The notes: generated by a model not told the origin, from the letters alone. A stretch of 64,000 nt of DNA from Raineyella fluvialis (GCF_009646095.1 NZ_CP045725.1:992001-1056000), one strand, 5' to 3'; counted from the first letter of the stretch, positions 31,448 through 41,368 are shown. Translations and numbers: made by a program.

Positions 31448-32119
31448 TCAGCCGGCCAGACCGCGCCAGAGCAGCAGCACGGTGCCGGCCAGGCTGGCGA
31501 CGAGGGAGCCGACCCGCATCCACCAGGTCACCCGGCGCAGCGTACGTTCCTGCAGTCGTCGGCGGGCCGGCACCTGGTCGGCCGCGACCACCGGGCCCCA
31601 GGCCGGCAACAGGACCAGGCCGGTCACCGCGACGAGCACGCCGATCCGTACGGCCACCGGCAGAGGGGAGGCGCCGATCCGCTGGGCCATCGCCAGGTAG
31701 AGCGGGACGGTCGTCAGGTTGGTGGCCATGCTCACCGCTCCCCAACCGACCAGGCTGCGGGGCAGGTGGGGCTCCGCGACGACCGGCGTCGGGCCGCCGG
31801 CCCGCTGCCTGGCCCGGTCCTGCAGCAGGCCGCGGAGCAGGACCAGCGACACGATCAGGAGCAGGACCCCGAGAACGAGCTCGACCCGTCGCGAGTCGAG
31901 CTCCGAGATGGCCGCCTCCTCCAGGGCCGCACCGAGCAGCCCCATCCCGAGGGCACCGAGGACGACGAGGACCAGCGCGTTACCGGCGACGAAGCGCCAG
32001 CGGTCGGAGCGGCCCCGGTGGGCGACCACGGTGGAGGAGTTGAGGAACATCACCGGACTGATCATCGCCAGCACCGTCAGCGGCAGGAGCCACAGCAGGA
32101 GGCCGCCGATGCTGGTCAT
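31448..32119 (-). CDS. GAP/Sap-family (LysE superfamily) membrane protein
   Basis: A 223-residue protein with six hydrophobic segments, the first starting LLLWLLPLTVLAMISPVMFLNSS. The layout fits the GAP family, which in mycobacteria is linked to glycopeptidolipid export. A polar cytoplasmic loop between helices 3 and 4 contains QDRARQRAGGP. No lipid-synthesis genes are adjacent, so the substrate is unknown. It is divergent from the TetR-controlled exporter operon. Confidence 0.7.
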   Translation of the reverse strand: MTSIGGLLLWLLPLTVLAMISPVMFLNSSTVVAHRGRSDRWRFVAGNALVLVVLGALGMGLLGAALEEAAISELDSRRVELVLGVLLLIVSLVLLRGLLQDRARQRAGGPTPVVAEPHLPRSLVGWGAVSMATNLTTVPLYLAMAQRIGASPLPVAVRIGVLVAVTGLVLLPAWGPVVAADQVPARRRLQERTLRRVTWWMRVGSLVASLAGTVLLLWRGLAG

Positions 32120-32186
32120 GGAGGCAAGCGTACGTGGACTGTGCCTGATGCCGAGATCCGGTGCGCCTCCCGACGTTGGACCACCG

Positions 32187-32216
32187 TTTGTTTTTAGACT
32201 GACTGGTCAGTATAAA
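32187..32216 (+). promoter_or_regulatory. promoter with TetR-type operator
   Basis: TTTGTT (32187-32192) and TATAAA (32211-32216) are spaced 18 bp. Between them is the inverted repeat ACTGAC-TG-GTCAGT (32198-32211), which overlaps the -10 box and has the size of a TetR-family half-site pair. The first codon (32220) is only a few bases after the -10, so the message is probably leaderless. The TetR gene at the end of this operon is the likely autorepressor. Confidence 0.7.
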
Positions 32217-32219
32217 GAA

Positions 32220-32971
32220 ATGGTGACTTCCGAACCCCCCGTGATCCGTGCCCGCGACCTGCGGCTCGAGTCGACCCGCGGCACCGTCTACGGACCGGTC
32301 GACCTGGATGTGCCGGCCGGCCGCCTGCTCGGCCTGGTGTCCCCGAGGGCGGCGGGCGCACGAGCCTGCTGCTGACCCTCGCGGGCCGGATGCGCTTCAG
32401 CGCGGGGAGCCTGCAGGTCCTCGGCCACCCCTTGCCGCGGGCCACCGGGCAGGTGCAGCGGCACAGCGCCCTGGCCAACTTCGCCGACATCGACAGCCTC
32501 GACGACGGACTCACGCCGCGCGAGGTGCTGACCGAGCGAGCCGGACTGTTGACGCCGCTGTGGCGGCGCGTCCCCGGCTGGCGCGATCCCGCGATCGCCG
32601 GCCTGCTGGACCAGGTCTTCGTCGACCGGCCGATCCCCGACCCCGACGTACGCATCTGGGAGCTCAGCGCCCTCGACACCACGCTGCTGCGGATCGCGAT
32701 GGCCCTGATGGGTGGCCCACTGCTGCTCGTCGTCGACGACATCGACGCGCTGCACGACCCGGCCGACCAGCTCGCCGTCTGGCGAACCCTGCAGCGGCTC
32801 ACCGACGACGGCCCCGTCGCTCCCCGGCCGGAGCGCGCCGGCCTCCCCCTGACCGTGATCGCCTCCGCGGCGGCGCCCGATCTGGTGCCCCCACAGGTGC
32901 GCTGGGTCGACCCGCACGGCGCATCGGCCGCCACCCTCGTCCTCACTCCCGTTCCCGCCCAGGAGGGCTGA
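32220..32971 (+). CDS. degenerate ABC-type ATPase subunit (frameshift)
   Basis: ABC-ATPase-like protein of about 250 residues preceding a YhgE/Pip permease. The N-terminal strand pattern (IRARDLRLESTRGTVYGPVDLDVPAGRLLGLV) is typical. The repaired Walker A reads SPEGGGRTSLLL, where the invariant Lys is Arg. The Walker B-like LLLVVDDIDAL is present, but no LSGGQ signature is seen (WELSALDTTLLRIAMALMGG in its place). The frame breaks at a C4 run (32341-32344). ATP hydrolysis is doubtful; it may be a structural partner. The permease starts 2 bp downstream. Confidence 0.7.
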
Positions 32972-32973
32972 CC

Positions 32974-35163
32974 GTGCTGCGTTTCATCCGTTTCGGCACC
33001 GAACTGCGCCGCTTCTCCCGCAGCCGGATGCAGCGGTTGGCGATCGTCGCCGCCTGCCTCATCCCGCTGCTCTACGGCGCCCTCTACCTGTGGGCCTTCT
33101 GGAACCCGACCGGCCACCTCGACCGCATCCCGGTGGCCATCGTCGACCAGGACACCGGTGCCACGAAGGACGGCACCGCCGTCCACGCCGGGCGCGACCT
33201 CACCGACGAACTCGTCCGTACGGGCACCCTGCAGTGGCACACCACCGACGGCGCGACGGCTCACGAGGGTCTGGTGAGCGGGGACTACTACGCGGTGCTG
33301 ACCATCCCCGCCGGCTTCTCGCAGGCGCTGACCACGGCGGGCACCGACCATCCCAGGCAGGCTCCGCTGCAGGTGCAGTACAACGACGCCAACGGGTACA
33401 CCACCCGGACCATCCTCTCGACGGTGATGAAGGAGGTGCGCTCCGGAGCCTCCGACGCGATCGGCGCCCAGCTGGTAGACAAACTGCTGATCGGCACCTC
33501 CGACATCCGCGCCGGCCTGGTGAGCGCCTCCGACGGTGCGGGCACCCTCAGCACGGGCGCCGACAGCGCCCACAGCGGGGCGGCCACCCTGACCGACGGT
33601 CTCGCCCGGCTGGACACGGGCGCCGGCCAACTCGCCAACGGCGCCGACTCCGCCGCCACCGGGGCCCACACTCTGGCCGACGGCACCGGCCGGCTCGCGG
33701 ACGGGTCGGCCACGCTCGCCACCGGTGCCGGCCAGGTCGCCTCCGGCGCGTCGTCGCTGGCCACCGGCGCCGACCAGGCCCACCAGGGCGCCCAGCAACT
33801 CGCCACCGGTCTGGACACGCTCACCGCCAAGACCCAGGGCCTGCCGGCAGCGACCCAGAGGCTGGCCACCGGGTCGGCCCAGGTCGCTGCCGGCAACAAG
33901 CAACTCGCCGACAAGGCCTCCGTCGCGGCCGGGAAGATCGCCACCGCCTCCACCGATGTCCGCGCCGTGCTCGCGACGCTGCCCGCCGACGACCCACGGG
34001 TGCAGCAGGCGTACGCCGCCCTGGCGCGGGTGGACACCCAGACCACGACCCTCAACAGCCAGGTGCAGGCCCTCTCGACCGGCGCCCAGCAGGTGGCCGA
34101 CGGCAATGCCCAGCTCGCCGCGTCCGCGACCGCGCTGAGCAGCGGCATCGCGGCGGCCGACCAGGGGGCCAACAGCCTGGCCACCGGCACCGGCCAGCTG
34201 GCCGACGGCGCCCGTACGCTCAGCAGCGGCGCCTCCTCGGTGGCGCAGGGCGCCGGCCAGGTGCACGACGGCGCTGTCCGGGCCCACGAGGGATCCACCG
34301 CCCTGGCCACGGGCCTGGACACTCTCGCCTCGGGCGCCCACACCCTGGCCGACGGGGTGCGCAGCGCCCGGACCGGGTCGTCGACGCTCACCGAGGGGCT
34401 CGGCCGGCTCGCCGACGGGGCCCGGACGCTCTCCTCAGGGCTGCACGACGCGGTGGGGCAGATCCCGTCGATGGATCGTGACACCCAGCAGGCCAATGCG
34501 GACATGATGAGCGCGCCGGTCTCCCTCGACTCCGCCTGGGTGCACCAGGCGGCGGCCAACGGCGAAGGCTTCGCCCCGTACTTCATGGGTCTGGCCCTCT
34601 ACGTGGGGGTGCTGATCACCTGGATGCTGCTCCGCCCGGTGTCGGACCGCTCCCTCGCCGCCCCGGTGCCGGCGCTGCGGGTGGTGCTGGCCAGTTGGCT
34701 GCCGGGCGCCGTGGTCGCGGTCCTGCAGGTCGCCGCGCTCCTGGCCGTGCTCGTCCTCGCCCTCGGGCTGCACCTGGCCCACCCGCTCGCCACGATCGGC
34801 TTCACCCTCCTGGTCGGGCTGACGTTCCTCACCCTGCAGCAGACGATCAACGTGCTGCTCGGCCCGGCCGTGGGCCGGGTGGTGGTGCTGGTGCTGCTGA
34901 TGCTGCAGCTCACCTCGGCCGGCGGCACCTATCCCGCGCTGACCACGCCGTCGTTCTTCCAGGCGATCCACGGCTGGCTGCCGATGACCCACGTGGTGAA
35001 CGGGCTGCGGGAGGCGATCACCGGCGATCTGGGGGTGCAATTCCACGCGGCGGTGGCCTACCTTGTGGTGGTGATCGCCCTGAGCCTGGTGGCCAGCACG
35101 TGGTCGGCGATGCGCCGCCGCGTGTGGACCGTCCAGCGTCTGCACCCCGAAGTGTCGATCTGA
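32974..35163 (+). CDS. YhgE/Pip-type membrane protein with long coiled stalk
   Basis: A 729-residue protein. One N-terminal membrane helix (AIVAACLIPLLYGALYLWAF) is followed by an extracytoplasmic region of about 500 residues rich in TGA, LADG and GAxxLAxG repeats that form a long helical stalk. Five or six C-terminal helices (FMGLALYVGVLITWMLL onward) include the ABC-2-like NGLREAITGD ending. This is the YhgE/Pip layout (phage-infection protein, ESX-linked and drug-export relatives). GTG start at 32974. Its stop overlaps the TetR start (TGATG), so the regulator is co-translated. Confidence 0.88.
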   Translation: MLRFIRFGTELRRFSRSRMQRLAIVAACLIPLLYGALYLWAFWNPTGHLDRIPVAIVDQDTGATKDGTAVHAGRDLTDELVRTGTLQWHTTDGATAHEGLVSGDYYAVLTIPAGFSQALTTAGTDHPRQAPLQVQYNDANGYTTRTILSTVMKEVRSGASDAIGAQLVDKLLIGTSDIRAGLVSASDGAGTLSTGADSAHSGAATLTDGLARLDTGAGQLANGADSAATGAHTLADGTGRLADGSATLATGAGQVASGASSLATGADQAHQGAQQLATGLDTLTAKTQGLPAATQRLATGSAQVAAGNKQLADKASVAAGKIATASTDVRAVLATLPADDPRVQQAYAALARVDTQTTTLNSQVQALSTGAQQVADGNAQLAASATALSSGIAAADQGANSLATGTGQLADGARTLSSGASSVAQGAGQVHDGAVRAHEGSTALATGLDTLASGAHTLADGVRSARTGSSTLTEGLGRLADGARTLSSGLHDAVGQIPSMDRDTQQANADMMSAPVSLDSAWVHQAAANGEGFAPYFMGLALYVGVLITWMLLRPVSDRSLAAPVPALRVVLASWLPGAVVAVLQVAALLAVLVLALGLHLAHPLATIGFTLLVGLTFLTLQQTINVLLGPAVGRVVVLVLLMLQLTSAGGTYPALTTPSFFQAIHGWLPMTHVVNGLREAITGDLGVQFHAAVAYLVVVIALSLVASTWSAMRRRVWTVQRLHPEVSI

Positions 35164-35804
35164 TGTCCGCGGAGGCGGCCGGTGAGGGTACGAGGACCGA
35201 CGGGCGTACGGCCCGGCGGGTGGCCACCCGCGAACGGGTGATCGCCGCGGGACTCGAACTCTTCGCCGAACGCGGCTACAGCGCCACCTCCGTGGAGGAG
35301 ATCGCCGAGCACGCCGGGGTGAGCAAGGGCACCGTCTTCTACAACTTCGGCTCGAAGCAGGGCCTGGGGGCGGCCGTGGTGCGGGAATCGGCCGACCGGA
35401 TCGCCGCCGTGGTCGAGGCTGCCCGGGCACCCCACCGGGGGTGGGCGGCGCTCAACGCCATCGTGCTCGCCTTGCTGCGCGCATTCGACGCCGACCCGGC
35501 GACCTGTCAGGTGCTGCTCACCGAACTGTTCCGCAACGAACGTCCGTGGCACGAGGACCTGCCCGCGACCCGGGCCGCCCTGATCGCGCCGGTGGTGGCG
35601 GTGTCGATGGAGGTGCACGAGCAGCGGTACGCCGCGGGCCTGACACACGTCCGGCCGGAGGCTGAGCACTTCGAGATGATCGCGATCGCCATCCTCGGGG
35701 CCCTGGCGTTCTCGGCGCTGGATCGGGCGACGTTCCATCCGCGGCGCAGCATCGAGGACGTGCAGCGGGCCCTGATGGTGACGATCAGCGGCCTGGCGGT
35801 CTAG
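35163..35804 (+). CDS. TetR-family repressor
   Basis: 213 residues. The N-terminal helix-turn-helix is clear: RERVIAAGLELFAERGYSATSVEEIAEHAGVSKGTVFYNFGSKQGL. The C-terminal ligand domain is divergent and helical. It is the last gene of the exporter operon and overlaps it by TGATG. The operator at 32198-32211 is the natural target, giving negative autoregulation released by an unknown ligand exported by the pump. Confidence 0.92.
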   Translation: MSAEAAGEGTRTDGRTARRVATRERVIAAGLELFAERGYSATSVEEIAEHAGVSKGTVFYNFGSKQGLGAAVVRESADRIAAVVEAARAPHRGWAALNAIVLALLRAFDADPATCQVLLTELFRNERPWHEDLPATRAALIAPVVAVSMEVHEQRYAAGLTHVRPEAEHFEMIAIAILGALAFSALDRATFHPRRSIEDVQRALMVTISGLAV

Positions 35805-35807
35805 GAG

Positions 35808-36050
35808 TCAGTTGAGCTCGAGGCCACTGAGCGCCTCCGGGGCGAGGGTGCCGTTCGGCGGGGTGAGGTCGCGCAGCGCCGCGGCGGTGTCGGACCGGAT
35901 CGGCAGGTGGCGATCACGGGCGAGCATCAGGTAGGTCTGGATCAGCACCAGCAGGTCGCCGCTCGCGCGGGCGGTGGCGACGTCGCCGTCGGGGACGACC
36001 CCCCGAAGATCCCGTTCGAGCAGCTGCGCGGCCTCGCGGTAGATGGACAT
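35808..36050 (-). CDS. small helical hypothetical protein
   Basis: 80 residues (MSIYREAAQLLERDLRGVVP onward), helical and soluble, with no family that I recognise. The ATG at 36050 has ATGAGGC upstream, and codon bias fits the region. It ends 3 bp from the convergent tetR stop and lies upstream of the DUF2207 gene on the same strand only in a positional sense. Confidence 0.55.
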   Translation of the reverse strand: MSIYREAAQLLERDLRGVVPDGDVATARASGDLLVLIQTYLMLARDRHLPIRSDTAAALRDLTPPNGTLAPEALSGLELN

Positions 36051-36097
36051 GCCTCATCGTAGGACGCGGAGGGCCCGCGAGGGCCGGCGGAGCGAGC

Positions 36098-36134
36098 GGG
36101 ATCACCGGCCTGGGATCACCGGCCTGGGATCACC
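36098..36134. repeat. short tandem repeat
   Basis: GGGATCACCGGCCT is repeated exactly twice (36098-36111 and 36112-36125), with a third partial copy GGGATCACC. It sits at the 3' end of the DUF2207 gene, whose stop lies in the third copy. Probably replication slippage. Confidence 0.8.
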
Positions 36135-38054
36135 AGCCGCCACCACCACCACCTCCGACGCCACCGCCCACCGAGCCGCCGCTCATCCCGGACATCCCGC
36201 CCGCCCCGGTGGAGGCCGACCAGACGCCGCTGGTCGAGGCGACGTCCATGAAGGCTCCCTCCGCCCCGAAGAAGCTGTTGTTGCCCAGGAAGACCGACGT
36301 ACCCGCCCAGGTGTGGTACCAGGTCGGTTCCATCACCGGCCGGCCGCTGGCGATGATCTCGCGGAAGACGCCGACCCAGTGCGACTCGGCCCCGAAGGCG
36401 ATCGCCCAGGGCAGGTAGCGGGAGAAGATGTCCTGATCCTCCTCGACCCGGATCTGGTCGGCCTCTGCGGTCATCAGGTACTCCTTGAAACCCAGCGCCT
36501 GGACCAGGATCGCGCTGCCCTCGGCGGTGCGCGACGAGGCGAACGCGCCCAGCACGATCACCAGGATCCCCAGCAGGATGGGTCCGAGACCGGCCAGGCC
36601 CCAGCCGATGGTGGCCCCCAGGGCGAGGCCCAGCCCGACCCCCAGCAGGACGAGCAGGACACCCGTCATGATCCACAGAGCCTTCTGCAGGTCAGGACGG
36701 ATCCGGTACCAACCGCGGGCGACCACGCCCTTCTGCAGGGCGTTCTGCTCCTTCATCACGATCCGGGCGATGTCGGTGTCGAGGTCGTGGCGCAGGCGCG
36801 GGGCCTCGTGCTTGGCGAAGAGCGCGTCCTCGAGCGTACGCAGCGGAGCCGGCAGCGTCGTCCGGTCCGAGGGGAGCCGGACGAGCCGCCAGTCGGTGAA
36901 GGTGCCCTTCGAGCCGGCCATCGCCTTGGCGAGCATCCCGGCGTCCTCGCCGACCTCCGGGGGATCTCGTCGATGCGCAGGTGTCCACGGACGGCGAGGT
37001 CGACGATGCCGGCCACGACGTCGTTGCGACCGGCACGGCCGTCGATGAGGGTGCCGATCTCGCTCGGCGCGGCGTCCTCCGGCGGGGTGAAGCGGACGGC
37101 GACGGGCTCCTTCTGGCGCGGGCCGATGGCGCTCTCCTGCCCGGGCGCCGGGCGCAGCCCAGGGGTCAGCCCGGCGTACGCCAGGTCGCGGCCGCGGCGC
37201 CGGAACAGGATCAGCGCCAGCAGGCCGCCGAGCACCAGGGTGCCAGCCCCGAGCCCGAGGGCTCCGGGGCTGGGGGCGATGGTGGAGGCCGGCGAGAAGC
37301 GCTTGGCGTACGTGGGGGTGGCGTCGACGAAGGTGCCGACGGGCCACTGCCCCACCACGGTCAGCCCCTGCTTGGGGTCGAGGTGGGCTTGGGTGAAGAC
37401 GGCGCGGTTGCCGGTGGCGATGGCGGAGCCGCAGGCGGCGCTGTCGGCCTTGGCCCCGGCGTAACAGGCGACGCCAGTGACGTCGGCGGGGCCCTGGAGG
37501 GTGACGCTCACCTGGTCCATCGGCGTCTCCCACCCGGTGCCGAGGACGTTCCAGTAGATCTCGTCACCGTGCCCGCCCCGGGCGTCGGGGTTGACCACGC
37601 CAGCGAGGTCGTAGGTGAGGATGTAGCGCTGGGTGCCGGAGACGGTGCGATTGGGGTCTCCGACGCGGATCTTGTACGTGCCGGCGGCGTCGTCCTTCTG
37701 CAGCTGGGTCGGCGCGCCGGTGGGGCTGGCGGCGCGAACGTTGCTCACGGTCAGCACGCGCCAGTGCTCGGAATCACCGGTGATGGCCTGGCGTGTGACG
37801 AAGTAGACGTAGGGACCGTGATTGCCGGACCCGAAGAACTGCATGTCGAAGTCCTGGGTGACGTGCATCGTTCCGCGCTCGCGGTCGGCGACAGCGGTGA
37901 TGTCCATCCGGCGGATCACCGGGGTGTCGGCCGCTCGGGCCGGTGCCGGCGGGGCCAGCACGGGTGGGGTGACGACGAGGGCGAGGAGCGCGAGGACGAG
38001 GAGGATGCCCCGCAGCGAGTGGACGGGGTGAGAGGACCGGGGCGACGGTGCCAT
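36130..38054 (-). CDS. DUF2207 membrane protein (frameshift)
   Basis: Exported membrane protein of about 640 residues when repaired. A signal peptide (LLVLALLALVVTPPVLA...ARA) is followed by the beta-rich DUF2207 ectodomain (RMDITAVADRERGTMHVTQD, YILTYDLAGVVN, GDEIYWNVLGTGWE), a TM helix (LGAGTLVLGGLLALILF), and a cytoplasmic domain with the phrase GIVDLAVRGHLRIDE. Two further TM helices and a Gly-rich tail ending GGGGGGGW complete it. Function unknown. The frame breaks in a G5 run (36959-36963); one added base restores it. Confidence 0.82.
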
Positions 38055-38107
38055 GTCCCTACGGTACGGGCCCGAAGGGGCACGCATCCGGGGATCCGAA
38101 GGCTGCG

Positions 38108-38869
38108 TCAGTAGTCCTGGGGGCGCCAATGGCGCGCCACCCAGGCGTGCGCGGCGTCGACGCTCTGGACGACGCGCAGTCCCGGCGGCAGCGCGGGACG
38201 GCGCAGCATCACCACGAAGATCCCCAACCGTTCGGCGACCCTCAGCTTGGCCTCGTCGAGGGTGCCGCCGGCGTCCTCGGTCACCATCACATCGATCCGC
38301 CGCGAGGAGAGCAGGGCGAATTCCCCCGCGTACGTGTGCGGGAATCCGCTGGAGCGGATCACCTCCCAACTGGCCGGGATCTCCCAGGCCGGTCGGGCGA
38401 TGACGCGGGCCAGCACGTAGCGGTCGTCCCAGTCGATGAACTCCCGCAGCGGATCGCGCCCGAGGCTCAGGAAGGGCCGGCTACCACCGAGCCGCTCGAC
38501 CGTACGCTTCGCGGCGGCCGCATCGTCCACCCAACGCCAGGCCTTCGGCCAGCGCTGCGCCTCCCAGGCCGGCGGGAGGAGCCGGACGTACGGCACACCC
38601 GCCGCCTCCGCGGCACCGAGCGCCGTCCGGGTCACCTCGGGGGCGAACGGATGGCTGGCGTCCACGACACCCCGTACGCCCCGGGATCTGAGGAAGCCGG
38701 CCGCCTGTTCCGGGCTGTCGAATCCGCCGGACATCAGCGCGATCGGCGAGTCGGGCAGGTGGATGTTCTCCTCGCCGAAGAGCACGGCCTGCACGGGGAT
38801 CCCCGACTCCTCCAACCGGAGGGACAGGTCGCGGGCGTAGGCGGTGCCCCCAAGGACGAGGAAGGTCAC
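38108..38869 (-). CDS. cobK: precorrin-6A/cobalt-precorrin-6A reductase
   Basis: NAD(P)H-dependent reductase in corrin-ring synthesis (CobK/CbiJ), 253 residues. It starts with the nucleotide-binding strand VLGGTAYARDL. It has GVVDASHPFAPEVT, RLLPPAWE and FLSLGRDPL, then VTEDAGGTLDEAKLRVAERL near the end, all typical. The GTG start at 38869 overlaps the cobU stop, so the two are co-translated. The rest of the cobalamin genes must lie outside the window. Confidence 0.9.
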   Translation of the reverse strand: MTFLVLGGTAYARDLSLRLEESGIPVQAVLFGEENIHLPDSPIALMSGGFDSPEQAAGFLRSRGVRGVVDASHPFAPEVTRTALGAAEAAGVPYVRLLPPAWEAQRWPKAWRWVDDAAAAKRTVERLGGSRPFLSLGRDPLREFIDWDDRYVLARVIARPAWEIPASWEVIRSSGFPHTYAGEFALLSSRRIDVMVTEDAGGTLDEAKLRVAERLGIFVVMLRRPALPPGLRVVQSVDAAHAWVARHWRPQDY

Positions 38870-39401
38870 GGCAGCTCCAGCGGCCGTCCGGCGACCAACA
38901 GCACCAGCCGGTCACTGGCGGCGGCGATCGCCTGGTTGGTGCGGCCGAGCAGGTCGGCGAAGACCCGGCCGGAGGGGTAGGAGGGGACGACGCCCCAGCC
39001 GACCTCGTTGGTGACGGCGACGAGCATCTGGTCGCTGGATGCCCAGGCGTCGACCAGGTCGTCGAGCCGGGCGAGGAAGTCGCCGACCCATTCCTTGCGG
39101 GGACGTCCCAGGTGCCCAGGTCGTCGACCGTACGGGTCACCCAGGTGCCGAGGCAGTCGACGAGCACCGGCGTCCGGGCGGCCCGCACCGCCGCGGCGAC
39201 GTCAGCGGTCTCGACAGTGGTCCAGCCGTCGGGGCGGCGGGCCTGGTGGGCGGCGACCCGGGCGGCCCACTCGGGGTCGACGCTCGGGTCGGGCACCGGG
39301 CCGGGGGCGACGTACGTCACGGCCGGTTCGCCGGACAGTAGGCTCTCGGCGTAGGTGGACTTCCCGGACCGGACACCCCCGGTGACGACAGTGCGCGGCA
39401 C
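38866..39401 (-). CDS. cobU: adenosylcobinamide kinase/guanylyltransferase (frameshift)
   Basis: Phosphorylates adenosylcobinamide and attaches GMP in the nucleotide-loop assembly of vitamin B12. The P-loop GGVRSGKSTYAE is near residue 8. VLVDCLGTWVTRTV follows, and after the break VTNEVGWGVVPSYPSGRVFADLLGRTNQAIA, the strongest CobU block. The frame breaks in a G4 run (39099-39102), giving WDVP-RKEWVGDFLARLDD when one base is added. The GTG start at 39401 matches the family N-terminus. It is divergent from the phosphatase gene. Confidence 0.88.
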
Positions 39402-39447
39402 GCGGACAGTCTAGAGGCCGGTCGCCGCGCCGAACGAGGAGGGAACC

Positions 39448-39945
39448 ATGGGTCTGGACGTCGTCTTCCTGTGCCTGGGCAACATCTGCCGCTCACCGAT
39501 GGGTGAGCGGGTGGCCCTGTCACACGTACGCGACACGCCGTGGGCGGGACTGGTCCGGGTGACCAGCGCCGGCGCGAGCGCCGAGGAAGAGGGCAACCCG
39601 ATGGACCCGCGAGCCCGGGCGGCACTGACCGGGCGCGGCTACGACGGGCACACAGCGCATGTCGCGCACCGGATCACCGAGGCCGAGGCGCGGCGGGCCG
39701 ACCTGATCGTGGCCGCCGAGCGCCGCCACCTCACCGCGCTCGAACGGCGCGGGATCGACCTCTCCCCCGATCGTGCCGTGCTGCTGACCTCGTACGTTCC
39801 GGGAGCCCGTGCGGGCAGCCCGCTGCCCGACCCCTGGTACGGGGCGGCGGCCGATTTCGAGGACACGCTGTCGGTGCTGGAGGCGGCGATGCCGGCGTTC
39901 CTGACCGACCTGGGGCGGCGGCTGGGGGGCGGTCCGCGGTCCTGA
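39448..39945 (+). CDS. low-molecular-weight protein-tyrosine phosphatase
   Basis: 165 residues. The phosphatase loop is CLGNICRSPMGE (a C-X4-NICRS form) near the N-terminus, and the general-acid aspartate is in LPDPWYG near 130. These enzymes act on protein tyrosine phosphate or in exopolysaccharide control. The ATG at 39448 has GAGGAGGGAAC upstream. It is likely its own unit, divergent from cobU. Confidence 0.92.
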   Translation: MGLDVVFLCLGNICRSPMGERVALSHVRDTPWAGLVRVTSAGASAEEEGNPMDPRARAALTGRGYDGHTAHVAHRITEAEARRADLIVAAERRHLTALERRGIDLSPDRAVLLTSYVPGARAGSPLPDPWYGAAADFEDTLSVLEAAMPAFLTDLGRRLGGGPRS

Positions 39946-40054
39946 ACGGGCCGCACCGGAGGGCCCGCCGGGTCTCGTTCCGTGGCCGACGTACGCGACG
40001 GCGCGGTAGCGTGGTGCCGTCCTGCCCGCATCACGAGGGAGACCAGGCACCATC

Positions 40055-41368
40055 GTGTCCCACTCTCATGCCCACGCATCCGCCGAGCCGACGACCCTCG
40101 AGGGTCGGCTCCGGCAACGTCGCGCCTCCCAGATCCTCATCGTCATCCTGGTCCCGCTGGCGATCTGGACGCTGGTGGGGCTGGTGCTGCTCTGGCCGAC
40201 CAACCTCAGCGCCCACATCCAGAAGGACGTCGCACAGTTCTCCGTCGCCGGCCTGACGATGCCCAAGGGTGAGGTGCAGGCGGTCAACGAGATCAGCTGT
40301 GCCGGGCTCGAGGGCTCCACGTCCGCGTCGGCACAGGTCTGTGCCGCCCTCACGGTGAAACTGCTCGACGGTGAGGACACCGGCAAGGACGTCCAGGTGA
40401 ACGTCACGGCACCGGTCTACCGGTCCGGGATCCGACCGGGCCAGCGGGTGGTCGTCTACCGGGTGCCGACCATCAACGGGCAGGCGAACTACCAGTTCGC
40501 CGACTTCGCCCGGACGGCACCGGTGATCTTCTTCGCCGTGCTGTTCCTGCTGGTGACGGTCGCGGTCGGGCGCCGGCGCGGGCTGATGTCGGTGCTCGGG
40601 CTGGTCTGGGCGGGCTTCATCATGATCGCCTTCGTCTTCCCCGCCCTGATCGCCGGTTCGAACGCCATCATGGTCACGCTGGTCGGCGCCTCGGCGATCA
40701 TGTTCGTCGCGCTCTATCTCACCCACGGCTTCAACACCCGGACGACGACGGCCTTGCTGGGCACACTGTTCGGGCTGGGGTTGAGCGCCGTGCTGTCGTA
40801 CGCGGCGCTGAACTGGGCCCACCTCACCGGTGTGGCGACGGAGGAGGACTACACCCTCGGCTCTGCCGCCCCGGACATGAAGCTCACCGCCGTGGTGCTC
40901 TCCGGCATGATCATCGCCGCCCTCGGTGGCCTCAACGACGTCACGATCACCCAGGCCTCGGCCGTCTGGGAACTGGCCGACGACCCCGGCAAGTCCGCCG
41001 GGCAGATCTATCGGCAGGCGATGCGGATCGGCCGCGACCACGTCGCCTCCACGGTCTACACCATCGTCTTCGCGACGGTGGGTACGAGCATGTCGGTGCT
41101 GCTCCTGCTGGCGATGTACGACCGGCCGCTCTACTCGACGATCATGACCGAACAGTTCGCGGTGGAGATCCTGCGAACGCTCGTCGGCGCCATCGGCCTG
41201 GCGTTGTCGATGCCGCTCACCACGGTGATCGGCGCCCTGCTGGTCAGCCGCAAGTCCGACTCCACCGACGAGATCGACGCGACGCGGCTCGCGGCCCCGA
41301 ACACCAGTGACGAACTCGTCGACGTGGACGACTACCACCCACGACCTGCGGGCTCCTTTTCAGACTGA
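40055..41368 (+). CDS. YibE/F-family membrane protein
   Basis: 437 residues. One TM helix near 27-47 is followed by an extracytoplasmic beta domain (~50-145), then six or seven helices containing the YibE/F blocks YLTHGFNTRTTTALLGT, GGLNDVTITQASAVWEL and GRDHVASTVYTIVFA. It is possibly a transporter; substrate unknown. A His-rich N-terminus (SHSHAHAS) may bind metal. The GTG start at 40055 follows GAGGGAGACC. Confidence 0.85.
   Translation: MSHSHAHASAEPTTLEGRLRQRRASQILIVILVPLAIWTLVGLVLLWPTNLSAHIQKDVAQFSVAGLTMPKGEVQAVNEISCAGLEGSTSASAQVCAALTVKLLDGEDTGKDVQVNVTAPVYRSGIRPGQRVVVYRVPTINGQANYQFADFARTAPVIFFAVLFLLVTVAVGRRRGLMSVLGLVWAGFIMIAFVFPALIAGSNAIMVTLVGASAIMFVALYLTHGFNTRTTTALLGTLFGLGLSAVLSYAALNWAHLTGVATEEDYTLGSAAPDMKLTAVVLSGMIIAALGGLNDVTITQASAVWELADDPGKSAGQIYRQAMRIGRDHVASTVYTIVFATVGTSMSVLLLLAMYDRPLYSTIMTEQFAVEILRTLVGAIGLALSMPLTTVIGALLVSRKSDSTDEIDATRLAAPNTSDELVDVDDYHPRPAGSFSD

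Noticed and set aside
32248-33000. Upstream part of a 971-codon plus-strand frame running into the YhgE gene
   Set aside because: The part before 32974 is an out-of-frame reading of the ATPase gene; the real permease starts at the GTG at 32974.
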